The notes: generated by a model from the letters alone, not told the origin. Positions 54,622 to 64,000 are shown, counted from the first letter of the stretch. The stretch: DNA of 64,000 nt from Paenibacillus sp. DMB5 (GCF_001517085.1 NZ_LRAC01000121.1:1-64000), one strand, 5' to 3'. Made by a program: numbers and translations.

Positions 54622-55800
54622 TCATTTAAAATCACCCTGCCGGTAAACAGGCAGTCTTGTAACAACAGTGAACGGTGCTCCGGCGCGCACTTCCAGCGTT
54701 CCCCCTACAAGGCTGGTACGCTCGTTCATTCCCTTCATCCCCATTCCGCCGCCTGCGTGAAGCCTGCGCAGCTGATCCTCCTCCGGCAGCAGCCCGTTAT
54801 TGCCGACCTCCATAACAACCTCACGCTCGCTATAGAATACAGAGATCCAGACAACCGTCGCTTTTCCGTGCCGCAAAGCATTGGTTAATGCCTCCCGGGC
54901 ATTTTTGTAGAGTACCACCTGCATGCTCGGATAGAGCGGATAGGCATATCCCTCCACCTGGTATGAGGTTTCTATGCCGGTATCCCGGCCGGTCTCCTCC
55001 AGCAGCCGGTCCAGGGCGTAGGCTCCCTCAAGCTGGGGCGCATGGTTAACCTGCCGCAGGGCAGTCCGCATATCGTCCATGCTGGCGGCGAGCTGGTCAC
55101 GGATCTGGCCCATCATGGCCATGCCTGCTTCAGGTGAACCCGGCAGGGTATGGATGGCCGCCTCGACCATCATTTTGACCCGGATCAGGCGGTGGCCGAT
55201 ATCATCATGCAGCTGCCGCGAGATTCTTACCCGCTCCTCTGCCTGCGCCGCGTTCTCCACCTGGGAAGCGAACTGCAGCAGCCGGCCGCGGGCCTCGTCC
55301 AGCTCAAAATGCTTTTTGCGCAGCTCGTCATACAGGAACAAGGTATCTTCCCGGCCGCGTCCCGCCCGGCGCAGCAGCTCGTTTAGCCCGGCGGCCAGCA
55401 GGAAGGTGAAATTCATATAGATCAGTTCCTGAAGGGCTGAAGGGCTGAAGGCGGCGTTCAGCACGCCCAGATGTAGAAAGGTCAGCAGGACAGGCAACGC
55501 TTTGGGCTGGAGCCGGGAATAGCAGAGCAGCGCCGAGACTGCCGGAAAAATCATCAGCAGCCCGTACTCCCGGCACATCCAGGCACTGTACAGCAGTTCA
55601 AGAGTAACGGCCAGAGCAGGGAAAGGCTTCGGCAGCCGTGCGCCGGCAGTGGCCAGCAGCAGCTGCATCAGAACATAGAAGGTGAACAAGCCGTAGTCCG
55701 GATAATCATAGACATATACGGAGAGCACGGCCGGAATAATGAGCAGGCCGTAACGGAGGATACGCAGTTCTCTGGTCAAGTCATTCATCCTTTGTATCAT
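54622..55800 (-). CDS. sensor histidine kinase, HisKA_3 family
   Basis: A 392-residue membrane kinase. Five to six hydrophobic helices fill residues 15-145 with almost no extracellular domain, like intramembrane-sensing kinases. The phosphoacceptor His198 is in RQLHDDIGHRL. The ATPase domain has EALTNALRHGKATVVW (N box), VGNNGL (G1) and GGGMGMKGMNERT. The start at 55800 has no clear ribosome site; ATG 55788 is in frame. The set of kinase, regulator and divergent ABC exporter is common for sensing of cell-wall or membrane stress. Confidence 0.92.
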   Translation of the reverse strand: MIQRMNDLTRELRILRYGLLIIPAVLSVYVYDYPDYGLFTFYVLMQLLLATAGARLPKPFPALAVTLELLYSAWMCREYGLLMIFPAVSALLCYSRLQPKALPVLLTFLHLGVLNAAFSPSALQELIYMNFTFLLAAGLNELLRRAGRGREDTLFLYDELRKKHFELDEARGRLLQFASQVENAAQAEERVRISRQLHDDIGHRLIRVKMMVEAAIHTLPGSPEAGMAMMGQIRDQLAASMDDMRTALRQVNHAPQLEGAYALDRLLEETGRDTGIETSYQVEGYAYPLYPSMQVVLYKNAREALTNALRHGKATVVWISVFYSEREVVMEVGNNGLLPEEDQLRRLHAGGGMGMKGMNERTSLVGGTLEVRAGAPFTVVTRLPVYRQGDFK

Positions 55801-55962
55801 AATATAAGGCCGTAACAGTCTATATTCATCTTAGCATACCCGGCTCCCTGTTCAGGAGATGACTTTAGTCACCACCAGCTCATGACTTAGCGTACCTCCG
55901 GCGGAACGCTCCATGCGCTACAATGAAACCATAGAAGTGATAAGAACAGGAGAGATGAGCGG

Positions 55963-56898
55963 ATGACTCTTGCAGTGCTCAGTGATGTTGTTAAACGGTA
56001 TGATCAGAAGCTTACAGTGGACCATGTGAATTTCAATATTGAAGAGGGAGAAATCTTCGGGCTGCTCGGGCCGAACGGAGCTGGAAAAAGCACCACCATC
56101 AGCATGATCTGCGGCCTGCTGAAATATGATTCCGGTGAGATCCGGATCGACGGCATATCCGTGAAGGAGCATCCGATTGAGGTTAAAAGGCGGATCGGGC
56201 TCGTCCCCCAGGATCTGGCGCTGTATGCAAACATGACGGCGGCGGAAAATGTACGGTTCTTCGGCAAGCTGTACGGGCTGCGGGGCAGCCTGCTGAAGGA
56301 ACGGACGGAGGAGGCGCTTGTTTTTACCGGACTGAGTGACCGGGCCAAAGAGAAGCCGTCCACCTTCTCGGGAGGGATGAAGCGGCGCCTGAATATCGCC
56401 TGTGCAATCATGCACCGTCCGAAGCTGATTATTATGGATGAGCCGACCGTCGGCATTGATCCGCAGTCGCGCAATCATATTCTGGAGTCGGTCAAGGCAC
56501 TGAACAGGCTCGGTTCGACGATCATCTACACCAGCCATTACATGGAAGAGGTTGCGGCGATCTGCGACCGGGTAGCGATTATGGATAAAGGGCATATCAT
56601 CGCCTGCGGTACCGAAAAGGAGCTGCGCGAACGGGTCGCCCATGAAGAAAAAATCGTCGTGAAAGCAACCAGCATTACACCCGGACTGATCAGTGAGCTG
56701 GGCAAACATCCGCGGATCAACCGTGTAGAGGTTGTAGAGGATGCGGTTGAGCTGTATCTGCCGTCTTCGCAGAGTGAGCTTCAGGATATCTTGTTTATTT
56801 TTTCCAGGCATGAAGGAAGCATTGTTTCCCTGCATATCGAAGAGCCGGATCTGGAGACGCTGTTCCTCAGCCTAACCGGCCGGACCCTCCGGGACTGA
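55963..56898 (+). CDS. ABC transporter ATP-binding protein
   Basis: A 311-residue exporter-type ATPase. Walker A is GPNGAGKSTT, the signature is FSGGMKRRLN, Walker B is LIIMDEPTVG, and a switch histidine is in YTSHYMEE. A C-terminal extension of about 80 residues resembles the accessory domain of drug-exporter ATPases. It opens an operon with two permeases and is divergent from the kinase gene, so the two units may share a control region at 55801-55962. Confidence 0.95.
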   Translation: MTLAVLSDVVKRYDQKLTVDHVNFNIEEGEIFGLLGPNGAGKSTTISMICGLLKYDSGEIRIDGISVKEHPIEVKRRIGLVPQDLALYANMTAAENVRFFGKLYGLRGSLLKERTEEALVFTGLSDRAKEKPSTFSGGMKRRLNIACAIMHRPKLIIMDEPTVGIDPQSRNHILESVKALNRLGSTIIYTSHYMEEVAAICDRVAIMDKGHIIACGTEKELRERVAHEEKIVVKATSITPGLISELGKHPRINRVEVVEDAVELYLPSSQSELQDILFIFSRHEGSIVSLHIEEPDLETLFLSLTGRTLRD

Positions 56899-56918
56899 GG
56901 AAGGAGCTGTATACGGAT

Positions 56919-58088
56919 ATGAACATCTGGACTATTATGACCTTTGAGCTGCGCCGGCAGCTGCGTTCACGTACCTGGCTGCTGAATATGATTCTGCTGC
57001 CGGTGGTGCTGATTTTCCTGCTGGGAGCTTCACTCTCCGGAGTAGTCGGGGTTGAGGGCGCAGAGACCGTGAATCCGGTGAAGGTTGCTATTGTAGATAC
57101 GGCAGCGGCAGCCCCGGCGAAATCGGCCACGCTGGATGCTTTTGTGAAATCGGATGAGGTTAAGGATTATATCAGCCCGTTTGAGGTGCAGACCCGCGAG
57201 GAAGCGGAAAGCGGACTCCGTACCGGAAAATACGGCTATGCAGTCATAGTACCGCAGGGATTCGACAGTGAAATCCAAAGCGGCGGCCAGGCGGAGCTTG
57301 AGCTGATCCTCGGTAAAAACCATAGCGACAATACCACCGCAGGCACAGTGTTCGACAACTTTCTCAGCGAAATCAATTATAAGCAGGCGGCAGCCATGAC
57401 GCTGGGGCCTGAGGCTCTGACAGCAGTTATGCCGGCCACGGCGGACCAGCCTGCGGTGCAGCTTGGAAGTCTCAATAATGGAGGAAAAACCTATACGGCC
57501 TCCCAGTTCTACGCCGCTTCCATGCTGCTGATGTTCCTTTTATACAGCGGACTTACGGTTACCAGCTCTCTTTTTAGCGAAAAGGATAATCATACCTTAT
57601 TCCGGATTAATTCCATGCCGGTCAAAGGCTCGCAGCTGTTCATCGGCAAAATGCTGGGTGTCGGCGTCATTACGATGCTGCAATGTGCGGCGATTATTAT
57701 TTTTACCAGCCTGCTGTTCGGAGTGTATTGGGGGAACCGCCCTTGGCTGCTGATGCTGTTCTGTCTGCTGATGATCATTGCCTCGATGATGTTCTCGATT
57801 CTTGTCTGCATGTTCAGTAAAACAAGTGCAACCGCCACGAATGTCGTTAATATCGTAACGGTCGGAATGACCTTCCTCAGCGGTGGAATGGCCCCCTTGC
57901 CGGATTCCTGGGTGAACAGTGTCGGGGCGTTTACGATTAACCACTGGGAGATGCAGGCAATCATCCGGATGATGCTGCATTCAGGCTTCGGGCAGATCCT
58001 GCCGAACCTGCTGGTGATGTCGGCAATGTGCCTTGTTCTGATCGGCGGAGTGGTCTTCACATACCGGAAGGTGGGTTATCATGAGTAA
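56919..58088 (+). CDS. ABC-2 type permease
   Basis: A 389-residue membrane protein with one N-terminal helix (LLNMILLPVVLIFLLGASLSG), an extracellular domain of about 150 residues, and five to six C-terminal helices (YAASMLLMFLLYSGLTV; LLMLFCLLMIIASMMFSILV). This is the ABC-2 plan with a large loop, as in YhgE, NatB and YfiM-type exporters. It overlaps the second permease by eight bases. The substrate is unknown. Confidence 0.92.
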   Translation: MNIWTIMTFELRRQLRSRTWLLNMILLPVVLIFLLGASLSGVVGVEGAETVNPVKVAIVDTAAAAPAKSATLDAFVKSDEVKDYISPFEVQTREEAESGLRTGKYGYAVIVPQGFDSEIQSGGQAELELILGKNHSDNTTAGTVFDNFLSEINYKQAAAMTLGPEALTAVMPATADQPAVQLGSLNNGGKTYTASQFYAASMLLMFLLYSGLTVTSSLFSEKDNHTLFRINSMPVKGSQLFIGKMLGVGVITMLQCAAIIIFTSLLFGVYWGNRPWLLMLFCLLMIIASMMFSILVCMFSKTSATATNVVNIVTVGMTFLSGGMAPLPDSWVNSVGAFTINHWEMQAIIRMMLHSGFGQILPNLLVMSAMCLVLIGGVVFTYRKVGYHE

Positions 58089-59238
58089 TATCTGGACAAT
58101 CGGCTGGAATATGGTCAAACGGACCATCGGCTCGCGTAAAGGGCTGATGCTGTATATTGTGCTGCCTGGCATCGTAGTTGCAGCGATTATTTCTATCACC
58201 GGAGGCATTGATAACAGCTCAAAGGCCACTTTGCTCTATACCAATCTGGACAATGGGGCGGGAGGCAGGCATCTGCTGGCAGAGCTCAGGAGCTCAGGAG
58301 ATTACGAGCTGACAGAGAGCCCCGGCGAACAGGAAATGAAAGAAAGCGTGATCGGCCAGGACGGGATCGCCGGCCTGCTGATTCCGCAGGATTATAGCGC
58401 ACAGCTGCTGGACGGCAAGCAGCCGCAGCTAAAAGTATACGAGCTGAAGATAACGGAGGACTCGGTTCTGTTAAAAATGAAAGCCGCTGCCATAGCCAGG
58501 CAGATGCTGGTGACCGCAGCCACGGTGAAGGAGAGCGGGACCGGTGATCCGGCCGGTCAGTTTGCCGCCATTCTGCAGCAGGCCGAGCGGCATAATGCCG
58601 GAAGTGTGCGGACGGATTATGACCTGTACCCCAGACAGACACTGGGGGTTATAACCGGAATGACACTGATGTTCCTGATGGGTCTGGTGACAAGTGCAGT
58701 CAATCAGGTGATTGATGACCGCAAGAGCCGGACGATGATGCGGATGTACAGTGCGCCGGTCCGCGCCTATGAAATTGCGCTGGGCAACTTTTTTGGCAGC
58801 TTCCTGGTCGGCATTATCCAGATTGCCGTTGTCCTCGTCCTAGGCAAATGGGTGCTGCGCTACGACTATGAAATTCCGATGTATCTGTACTTCCTGGTGC
58901 TCGCCGCATTTATGCTTGTCTCGATGGGCATCGCCGGCACAGTGGCCGGCCTGATCCGCAACCCGCGCAATGCCGGAATGCTGAACGCGCTCATTCTTAC
59001 ACCGACCTGCATGCTGGGCGGATGCTTCTGGCCGCTGTCCATTATGCCGGAATACATGCAGAAGGCAGCTAATTTCACACCGCAGAAATGGGCTATCCAG
59101 GCGGTGGATATTGCGGCTACGGGCGGCGGCTGGAACGAGCTGTGGCTGCCCTTTGCGGTCCTTGGCCTGATGGCGGCCATCCTGCTCGCACTCGGTTCGG
59201 CCACTCTGCGCCCGAATGAAGCGGGAATCAGCGCCTGA
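58081..59238 (+). CDS. ABC-2 type permease
   Basis: A 385-residue paralogue of the permease before it, with the same one-plus-five helix plan (GLMLYIVLPGIVVAAIISIT; GVITGMTLMFLMGLVTSAV). TPTCMLGGCFWPLSIMPEYMQ is the conserved ABC-2 segment. The pair probably forms a heterodimer with the ATPase. The paralogues point to a tandem duplication. Confidence 0.92.
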   Translation: MSNIWTIGWNMVKRTIGSRKGLMLYIVLPGIVVAAIISITGGIDNSSKATLLYTNLDNGAGGRHLLAELRSSGDYELTESPGEQEMKESVIGQDGIAGLLIPQDYSAQLLDGKQPQLKVYELKITEDSVLLKMKAAAIARQMLVTAATVKESGTGDPAGQFAAILQQAERHNAGSVRTDYDLYPRQTLGVITGMTLMFLMGLVTSAVNQVIDDRKSRTMMRMYSAPVRAYEIALGNFFGSFLVGIIQIAVVLVLGKWVLRYDYEIPMYLYFLVLAAFMLVSMGIAGTVAGLIRNPRNAGMLNALILTPTCMLGGCFWPLSIMPEYMQKAANFTPQKWAIQAVDIAATGGGWNELWLPFAVLGLMAAILLALGSATLRPNEAGISA

Positions 59239-59302
59239 GGGCGGTGTATGGCGGTCCGCTAATAGGGAACAGAGCTTTCCCGGATCAGAATCAGATTTCT
59301 GT

Positions 59303-59333
59303 AAGCCCTTCTGTGTATGCAGAGGGGCTTTTT
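59303..59333 (+). terminator. terminator of the ABC transporter operon
   Basis: AGCCCTTCTG pairs with CAGAGGGGCT with one G-T wobble, loop TGTATG, followed by five T. The rest of the 59239-59544 gap shows no gene; no clear promoter for the RND gene was found. Confidence 0.82.
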
Positions 59334-59544
59334 GCGACCTATTCCCTTAGATGGCTTGCTCCTTCCGCTGTCCTCTGTCCAGGGAGTGAGACGCGCTCCG
59401 TCTTGAGACCGGGCCGGAAACCAGCCGCCGGGCGGTTTTGGCATTCTTTTAAAGACACTACACTAAAGCAAGAAAGCAGCTCATGCATAAGGAACGCAGA
59501 CATAAGGCTTCTCAAATCAGGAGAGTGGAAGGGGTAAAGGAACA

Positions 59545-62500
59545 ATGACTTGGTTTACAAAGTGGTCCTTCGGCAATAAAGGGGCAGTAGGCCTTCTCGT
59601 CGTAATGGCGCTTGTAGTGGGGATGCTGAGTTATACCACACTGCCAATGGAATTCATGCCGGAGGCTGACAATCCGCAGGTGACCGTAACGGTACTGGGT
59701 CCGGGCCAGGACGCACATTCGATGGAAAGTAAGGTTACGAAGCCGATCGAAGAGGCAACCGCGGCTTTAAAAGGTAAAACCGGGCAGATGTCCACCTCGG
59801 GGGACGGGTATGCGAAGGTGGATCTTTATTTTGACGGAAAGAGCGATATGAAGGAGGCCTCACAGGAGGTTGAAAAGGCGGTAGGTGCACTGCAGTTCCC
59901 GGAAGGGGTAATGGACCCTTTCATTGTGCAGCTGAACACTTCCATGATTCCGGTCGCTCAGACAACGTTATCTTTCGAAGACGGGCTGACCAAGGAGAAT
60001 CTGGAGGTTGCTGAAAATACGATTATTCCCCAGCTGCAAAAGATAGACGGCGTAGCCAGTGTAGCACTCTACGGCAAAACCAGCCCGCAGGTTAATGTGA
60101 AGCTGGACCCGCAGGCGATGGCAGCAAAAGGTGTTTCCACTGCGCAGGTGCTGGGATTGCTCCAGGGCCGCAGCGTATCAGCTTCTATCGGGGAGCAGAC
60201 GATCGGCGGGCAGACGGGGAATGTAAATGTTACGTCTTCCATAGACAGCCTGGACACGTTAAAGAGTCTTCCGTTAGCCGCCGGCGTAACGCTGCAGGAT
60301 ATTGCTGCAGTTACGGTCAAAGCGGATCAGGAGAGCGTCAGCCGCTCCAACGGCAAGGATGTGCTGTTCGCGATTATCACCAAGGAAGCCGGTGCGAATG
60401 CGGTTGATGTCGGTGAGAAGGTGCGGGATGCTGCGGATGATATCAATAAAAGTGTGCCGGGTGCCGAGCTTTCCGTTATCTTCAGCACCTCTGACATGGT
60501 CGTCACCTCGGTCAACAGCATGATGCGTGAGGTGCTGCTTGGTGCCTTGTTCGCTACAGTCGTCATTCTGCTGTTCCTGCGCAACATCCGGGCTACGCTG
60601 ATAACGGCAGTATCCATTCCGCTGTCTCTTGCCGTGACACTGTATCTGCTCAAGGTTTCCGGCATCACGCTGAACATCGTTACTCTCGGCGGTGTAGCCG
60701 TTGCGGTAGGACGGCTGGTCGACGACAGCATAGTTGTAATTGAGAATATATACCGCCGGCTGCAAAAAGAACCGCTGTCCCGTGATATGGTAATCAGCGC
60801 AACCGGCGAGGTCGCCAGAGCCATCACCACTTCGACGATTGCCACCGTTGCGGTGTTCCTGCCGATGGGGCTGCTGCGCGGCGGCCTGCAGGATTTTCTG
60901 CTGCCGTTCGCGCTGACGGTTACCTATTCGCTGCTGACCTCACTGGTTGTAGCGCTAACGGTAGTGCCGCTGCTGAGTGCATGGCTGTTACGCGGAACAT
61001 CCATGAAGGAGCACGAGCCTGCCAAATGGTTTTCCCGCTTCCTCAACTGGAATCTGCACCGCAAGTGGATCACGCTGACGGCAGGCCTGGTGCTGCTTGC
61101 CGGCTCCATCGCCGCTTACGTTGCAATGCCCAAGGGGGCGCTTGATGCAGCGGACGCCAGTATGGTCAGTGTCCAGCTCGTATATCCGAATGATGTGCCG
61201 GTAGCCGAGGTGCTGGAGAAGGGTAAACAGCTTGAGCAGGAGATGATCAGCCGGCCGGAGGCAGAGACCGTCGTAATGCAATCCGGCAACAGTGCCGATA
61301 TGGCCAGATGGGGTACAGTGAGCTCGCTGACTCAGGTAGACTACACGGTACTGATGAAGGAGGATGCTAATGCCCAGCAGTTCCTTGATCATGTGCGCGG
61401 TCTTCAGGACAGCTATGAAGGAGCAACACTGACAGCAAATGAAGCCAGTATGATGGGATCTGGATCTACAAGTGAGTTTGTAGATATTTCCGGGGATGAC
61501 CTTGCGGCAATCCGGACGGTTGCGGAAGAAGCAATGGTTAAGATTGAGGCTGTGGACGGTGTACAAAAAGTCAGCAGCAATATGGAAGATACCAAGCCGG
61601 TATTTGCCTTCAATGTTGATCCAGCGGCAGCAAATGCCCAGGAAATCTCCATGCAGCTTGCAGCCATGCTTAATCCGGTTCCGCTGGGCCAGATGGAGCT
61701 TGAAGGCTCACCGGCGGCGGTTATGCTGGAGCCGGTGCTGCAGCCGAAGTCACAGGAAGATCTCAAGCAGATTACGGTGATGACCTCCGGAGGGCCGCAG
61801 CTGCTCTCAGATGTAGCTTCATTTGAGGTAACGGAGCAGCCTGCGATGCTCTACCATAAGGACGGCAAGCCTTATGTGCGGATTACCGCAGAGGTGGATG
61901 CGAAGAAGGTGTCGGCAATCGGGGCAGAGATCAAAAAGCAGACAGACGGTCTTGCCCTGCCGGAAGGCGTAACCCTGTTTGCCGGGGGAGCCTCTGCTGA
62001 TCAAGCCGGCGACTTCGGGGATCTTGGAATGACAGCTTTGATCTCCATCGGTCTGGTCTACCTGATCATGGTGCTGACCTTCAAGACACTTCGTGCCCCG
62101 CTGGCGATCATGTTCTCGCTGCCGCTGGCGGCAATCGGAGCCATTGTGGCCTTGATCATCTCGGGCATAACGCCTGACTTTACCGCATTGTTCGGTGCCT
62201 TGATGCTGATAGGTATTGTTGTCACTAATGCGGTTGTGCTGATAGACCGGATCAAGCAGAATGAAGAGCATATGACTATCCGTGCAGCCATTCTTGAAGC
62301 GGCGGGAACACGGATGCGCCCGATTCTGATGACCGCGATTGCCACCGTCTGCGCCATGCTGCCTCTCCTTTTCGGGCACTCCGAGCAGGGCAGCATCGTC
62401 TCCCAGAGCCTGGCGATTGTCGTAATCGGCGGCCTGACCGCAGCAACCGTTCTGACGCTGCTGGTTGTACCGGCAGTATATGAACTGCTGTATTTCCGCA

Positions 62501-62553
62501 GATCGGCCAAGGAGCGGAAGGAAGCGGGGAAGAAGGCTGAAGCGGCAATGTAA
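59545..62553 (+). CDS. RND efflux permease, Gram-positive SwrC/YerP type
   Basis: A 1002-residue proton-driven exporter. The first helix is GAVGLLVVMALVVGMLSY, followed by the first porter loop, six helices with GGVAVAVGRLVDDSIVVIEN (Asp393 and Asp394 of the proton relay), a second loop and six more helices ending GGLTAATVLTLLVVPAVYE. The MEFMPEADNPQV and DPFIVQLN motifs are family features. AAAGGAACA precedes the ATG. It is encoded alone, without a membrane fusion protein or regulator, as for B. subtilis SwrC, which exports surfactin. The substrate here is unknown. Confidence 0.93.
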   Translation: MTWFTKWSFGNKGAVGLLVVMALVVGMLSYTTLPMEFMPEADNPQVTVTVLGPGQDAHSMESKVTKPIEEATAALKGKTGQMSTSGDGYAKVDLYFDGKSDMKEASQEVEKAVGALQFPEGVMDPFIVQLNTSMIPVAQTTLSFEDGLTKENLEVAENTIIPQLQKIDGVASVALYGKTSPQVNVKLDPQAMAAKGVSTAQVLGLLQGRSVSASIGEQTIGGQTGNVNVTSSIDSLDTLKSLPLAAGVTLQDIAAVTVKADQESVSRSNGKDVLFAIITKEAGANAVDVGEKVRDAADDINKSVPGAELSVIFSTSDMVVTSVNSMMREVLLGALFATVVILLFLRNIRATLITAVSIPLSLAVTLYLLKVSGITLNIVTLGGVAVAVGRLVDDSIVVIENIYRRLQKEPLSRDMVISATGEVARAITTSTIATVAVFLPMGLLRGGLQDFLLPFALTVTYSLLTSLVVALTVVPLLSAWLLRGTSMKEHEPAKWFSRFLNWNLHRKWITLTAGLVLLAGSIAAYVAMPKGALDAADASMVSVQLVYPNDVPVAEVLEKGKQLEQEMISRPEAETVVMQSGNSADMARWGTVSSLTQVDYTVLMKEDANAQQFLDHVRGLQDSYEGATLTANEASMMGSGSTSEFVDISGDDLAAIRTVAEEAMVKIEAVDGVQKVSSNMEDTKPVFAFNVDPAAANAQEISMQLAAMLNPVPLGQMELEGSPAAVMLEPVLQPKSQEDLKQITVMTSGGPQLLSDVASFEVTEQPAMLYHKDGKPYVRITAEVDAKKVSAIGAEIKKQTDGLALPEGVTLFAGGASADQAGDFGDLGMTALISIGLVYLIMVLTFKTLRAPLAIMFSLPLAAIGAIVALIISGITPDFTALFGALMLIGIVVTNAVVLIDRIKQNEEHMTIRAAILEAAGTRMRPILMTAIATVCAMLPLLFGHSEQGSIVSQSLAIVVIGGLTAATVLTLLVVPAVYELLYFRRSAKERKEAGKKAEAAM

Positions 62554-62612
62554 GGATAGGTTGATTGTGAAGGGGAGTCCGGATAATACAGCTGAATATT
62601 TCAGGATAAAGG

Positions 62613-62645
62613 CAGGGGCAGTGCGGGATTTCCGCACTGCCCCTG
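62613..62645. terminator. hairpin between convergent genes
   Basis: Perfect 14-base stem CAGGGGCAGTGCGG / CCGCACTGCCCCTG with a GATTT loop. T-tracts are short, but the stem is very stable. Confidence 0.75.
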
Positions 62646-62692
62646 TAGTTTGAGATGTGCCGCATCAGTAAGGTTAGCAAAAGCCCGAGCGG

Positions 62693-63490
62693 CTAATTTC
62701 CCGTACTCTCATAACGTGACAGCCCGAAGCGGAAGATACCGTAGGCTGCAGCCATGCTTCCCAGTGCGGCTACCGGAGCCAGCATCCACCAGCAGGACCA
62801 GCCGCTTTTGCCGAAAATATAAGTAGCCGGGTAGAAGCTGATAAAAGCATACGGCAGCACGGTGGAGACGAACACGCGGATCGCCTGCGGAAACAGCGAC
62901 AGCGGATACTTGGCCAGATCGGCCAAATTATGGACCATCAGCGGAAAAGCGTTGCCTGCATTCTTGATCCAGAAGGCGGCTGAATTGGCTGCCAGATTGA
63001 TTGATACGCGGATAATCACCGCCGTAATCAGAAGAAAGAGAATGATTAGCACTTTCCCCGGAGTCCAGTCCACATTTCCATGGACCAGCGATTGCCAGAT
63101 GATGACTCCGCCGATCAGCAGATTACCAAGGCCATTAATTCCGATCCCTGTACAGAAGACCTGCAGCACCACAGGCACCGGCCGCAGCAGGTAACGGTCC
63201 ATTTCGCCCAGGTTAACGAGCCGGCTCATCCGCCAGGTGCCTTCAAAGAACAGGGAGCCGACGCCTTCCGTTACAAAAATCATCGCATACATAAACGTCA
63301 CTTCCCAAAACGCCCAGCCGTTGATGTCGGGAATCCGGTCATAAATCACCCAGAGAAATACAAAGCCGAGCACCTGGGTTAACGCAGCAGAACACATTAA
63401 TATGTAGAAATCCTTATTATATTCGAGTATGGCCTTGAGCTGCTGCACGTACAGCCGTCTGTACAGATAGAACATCCGTGATACCCGCAC
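62693..63490 (-). CDS. ABC-2 family permease (DUF990 type)
   Basis: A 265-residue membrane protein with six helices (FYILMCSAALTQVLGFVFLW; GKVLIILFLLITAVIIRVSI; MLAPVAALGSMAAAYGIFRF). FEGTWRMSRLVNLGEMDRYLLRPV is typical of the ABC-2 family 6 (formerly DUF990). It is the second of two such permeases in tandem; their ATPase is probably further upstream on the minus strand, outside the window. The substrate is unknown. Confidence 0.88.
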   Translation of the reverse strand: MRVSRMFYLYRRLYVQQLKAILEYNKDFYILMCSAALTQVLGFVFLWVIYDRIPDINGWAFWEVTFMYAMIFVTEGVGSLFFEGTWRMSRLVNLGEMDRYLLRPVPVVLQVFCTGIGINGLGNLLIGGVIIWQSLVHGNVDWTPGKVLIILFLLITAVIIRVSINLAANSAAFWIKNAGNAFPLMVHNLADLAKYPLSLFPQAIRVFVSTVLPYAFISFYPATYIFGKSGWSCWWMLAPVAALGSMAAAYGIFRFGLSRYESTGN

Positions 63491-63510
63491 CGGTCCTCAC
63501 TCCTTTCCTT

Positions 63511-64000
63511 TTAACCTCCATGAATGGTTACCTGGCGGACCGCCCAGTTCCACATGGCTTTGCCGGCGAACCAGAGGGCGATCCCCCAAAACGCCTGCAA
63601 AGCGATCAGCTTCAGACTCCCGGCAGTACCGGCCTGCTGCAGAAAAATCATCGTCGGCGTATGAATGATGCTCTGAAACGGCAGCCACAGGGCCAGATGC
63701 TCCAGCCAGTCCGGGAAAAAGGCCAGCGGCACAAGCGCACCGGACAGCAGGTTAGTGACAGCGATCCGCGTCCAGACGATGCCCATCGAGCCGGTCGACC
63801 AGAAGCACAGCAAGGCCGCCAGATATACCACGCCGAATTTGACCAAAATGGCACACAGCAGGCTTACGGCAAACAGCACATAGACAAGCGGCGAATGCGG
63901 CAGGGTGATTCCGGACACAAAGGAAGCAAAAAGCGTCAGCAGAACCGCGCTCATGCCACCCTCCAGCAGACTGGCCCCCAATGTCTCAGAGAAGCGGGCG
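63511..64000 (-). CDS. ABC-2 family permease (partial, cut by the window end)
   Basis: The C-terminal 163 or so residues of another permease of the same family, with helices LLCAILVKFGVVYLAALLCFW and LLSGALVPLAFFPDWLEHLA. The frame is open to the last base of the window, reading ARFSETLGASLLEGG before the internal ATG, so the gene starts outside. It ends 20 bases before the next permease, with which it must form an operon. Confidence 0.85.
   Translation of the reverse strand, partial: ARFSETLGASLLEGGMSAVLLTLFASFVSGITLPHSPLVYVLFAVSLLCAILVKFGVVYLAALLCFWSTGSMGIVWTRIAVTNLLSGALVPLAFFPDWLEHLALWLPFQSIIHTPTMIFLQQAGTAGSLKLIALQAFWGIALWFAGKAMWNWAVRQVTIHGG

Noticed and set aside
1..64000. tRNA, rRNA, CRISPR arrays, insertion sequences and prophage genes
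   Set aside because: I looked for cloverleaf ends, regular spaced repeats and transposase motifs and saw none that I could support.

Overview
The window reads as a chromosomal segment of a low-to-mid GC Gram-positive of the class Bacilli, most likely Paenibacillus or a close relative. The gene order comFA-comFC-yvyF-flgM-flgN-flgK-flgL-yviE-fliW-csrA-hag-(glycosyltransferase)-flaG-fliD-fliS-fliT-like-hpf-secA-prfB, and later ftsE-ftsX-M23 peptidase-ctpB-minJ-like, matches the comF/flagellar/secA/ftsEX/minJ neighbourhood of Bacillus subtilis. S-layer homology domains, a Gram-positive pilus machine without outer-membrane parts, and a Gram-positive type RND pump fit the same assignment. The genus is an inference from gene content; no database was searched.

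Layout. 1-1767: late competence genes, broken by three apparent single-base indels. 1947-13172: late flagellar block (anti-sigma factor FlgM, chaperone FlgN, hook-filament junction proteins, the FliW/CsrA translational switch, flagellin, a glycosyltransferase with a sigma-D type promoter, cap and chaperones). Sigma-D type promoters and two CsrA-type sites in the hag leader can be read directly. 13396-20712: cold shock protein, an SLH surface protein, hibernation factor Hpf, SecA, and release factor 2 with its programmed frameshift. 20767-30512: YitT-like membrane protein, then arginine biosynthesis argCJBDF and argGH, enough to go from glutamate to arginine. 30694-31503: an esterase on the minus strand.

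31621-45164: a type IV pilus type locus (two minor prepilins, a PilX-like protein, PilB, PilT, PilC, major pilin, prepilin peptidase, a PilM-PilN fusion, PilO), with a large anchor/adhesin-like protein on the opposite strand. 45385-47482: a secreted protein that may be IseA-like, and a VanW family protein. 47829-53781: ftsE-ftsX, an M23 murein hydrolase, a CtpA/CtpB-type protease and a MinJ-like PDZ protein. 53902-59238: a two-component system divergent from an ABC exporter (ATPase and two permeases). 59545-62553: an RND efflux permease. 62693-64000: two ABC-2 family permeases, the last cut by the window end.

Two features stand out. First, seven apparent small indels interrupt otherwise intact conserved genes (comFA twice, comFC, fliD, pilX-like, pilB, ftsE). 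Most sit in short homopolymers, so sequence error is the simplest explanation, yet nearly all fall in competence, motility and pilus genes. Second, a 153-base intergenic repeat with nested inverted repeats and paired base changes occurs once upstream of prfB and once upstream of argG.
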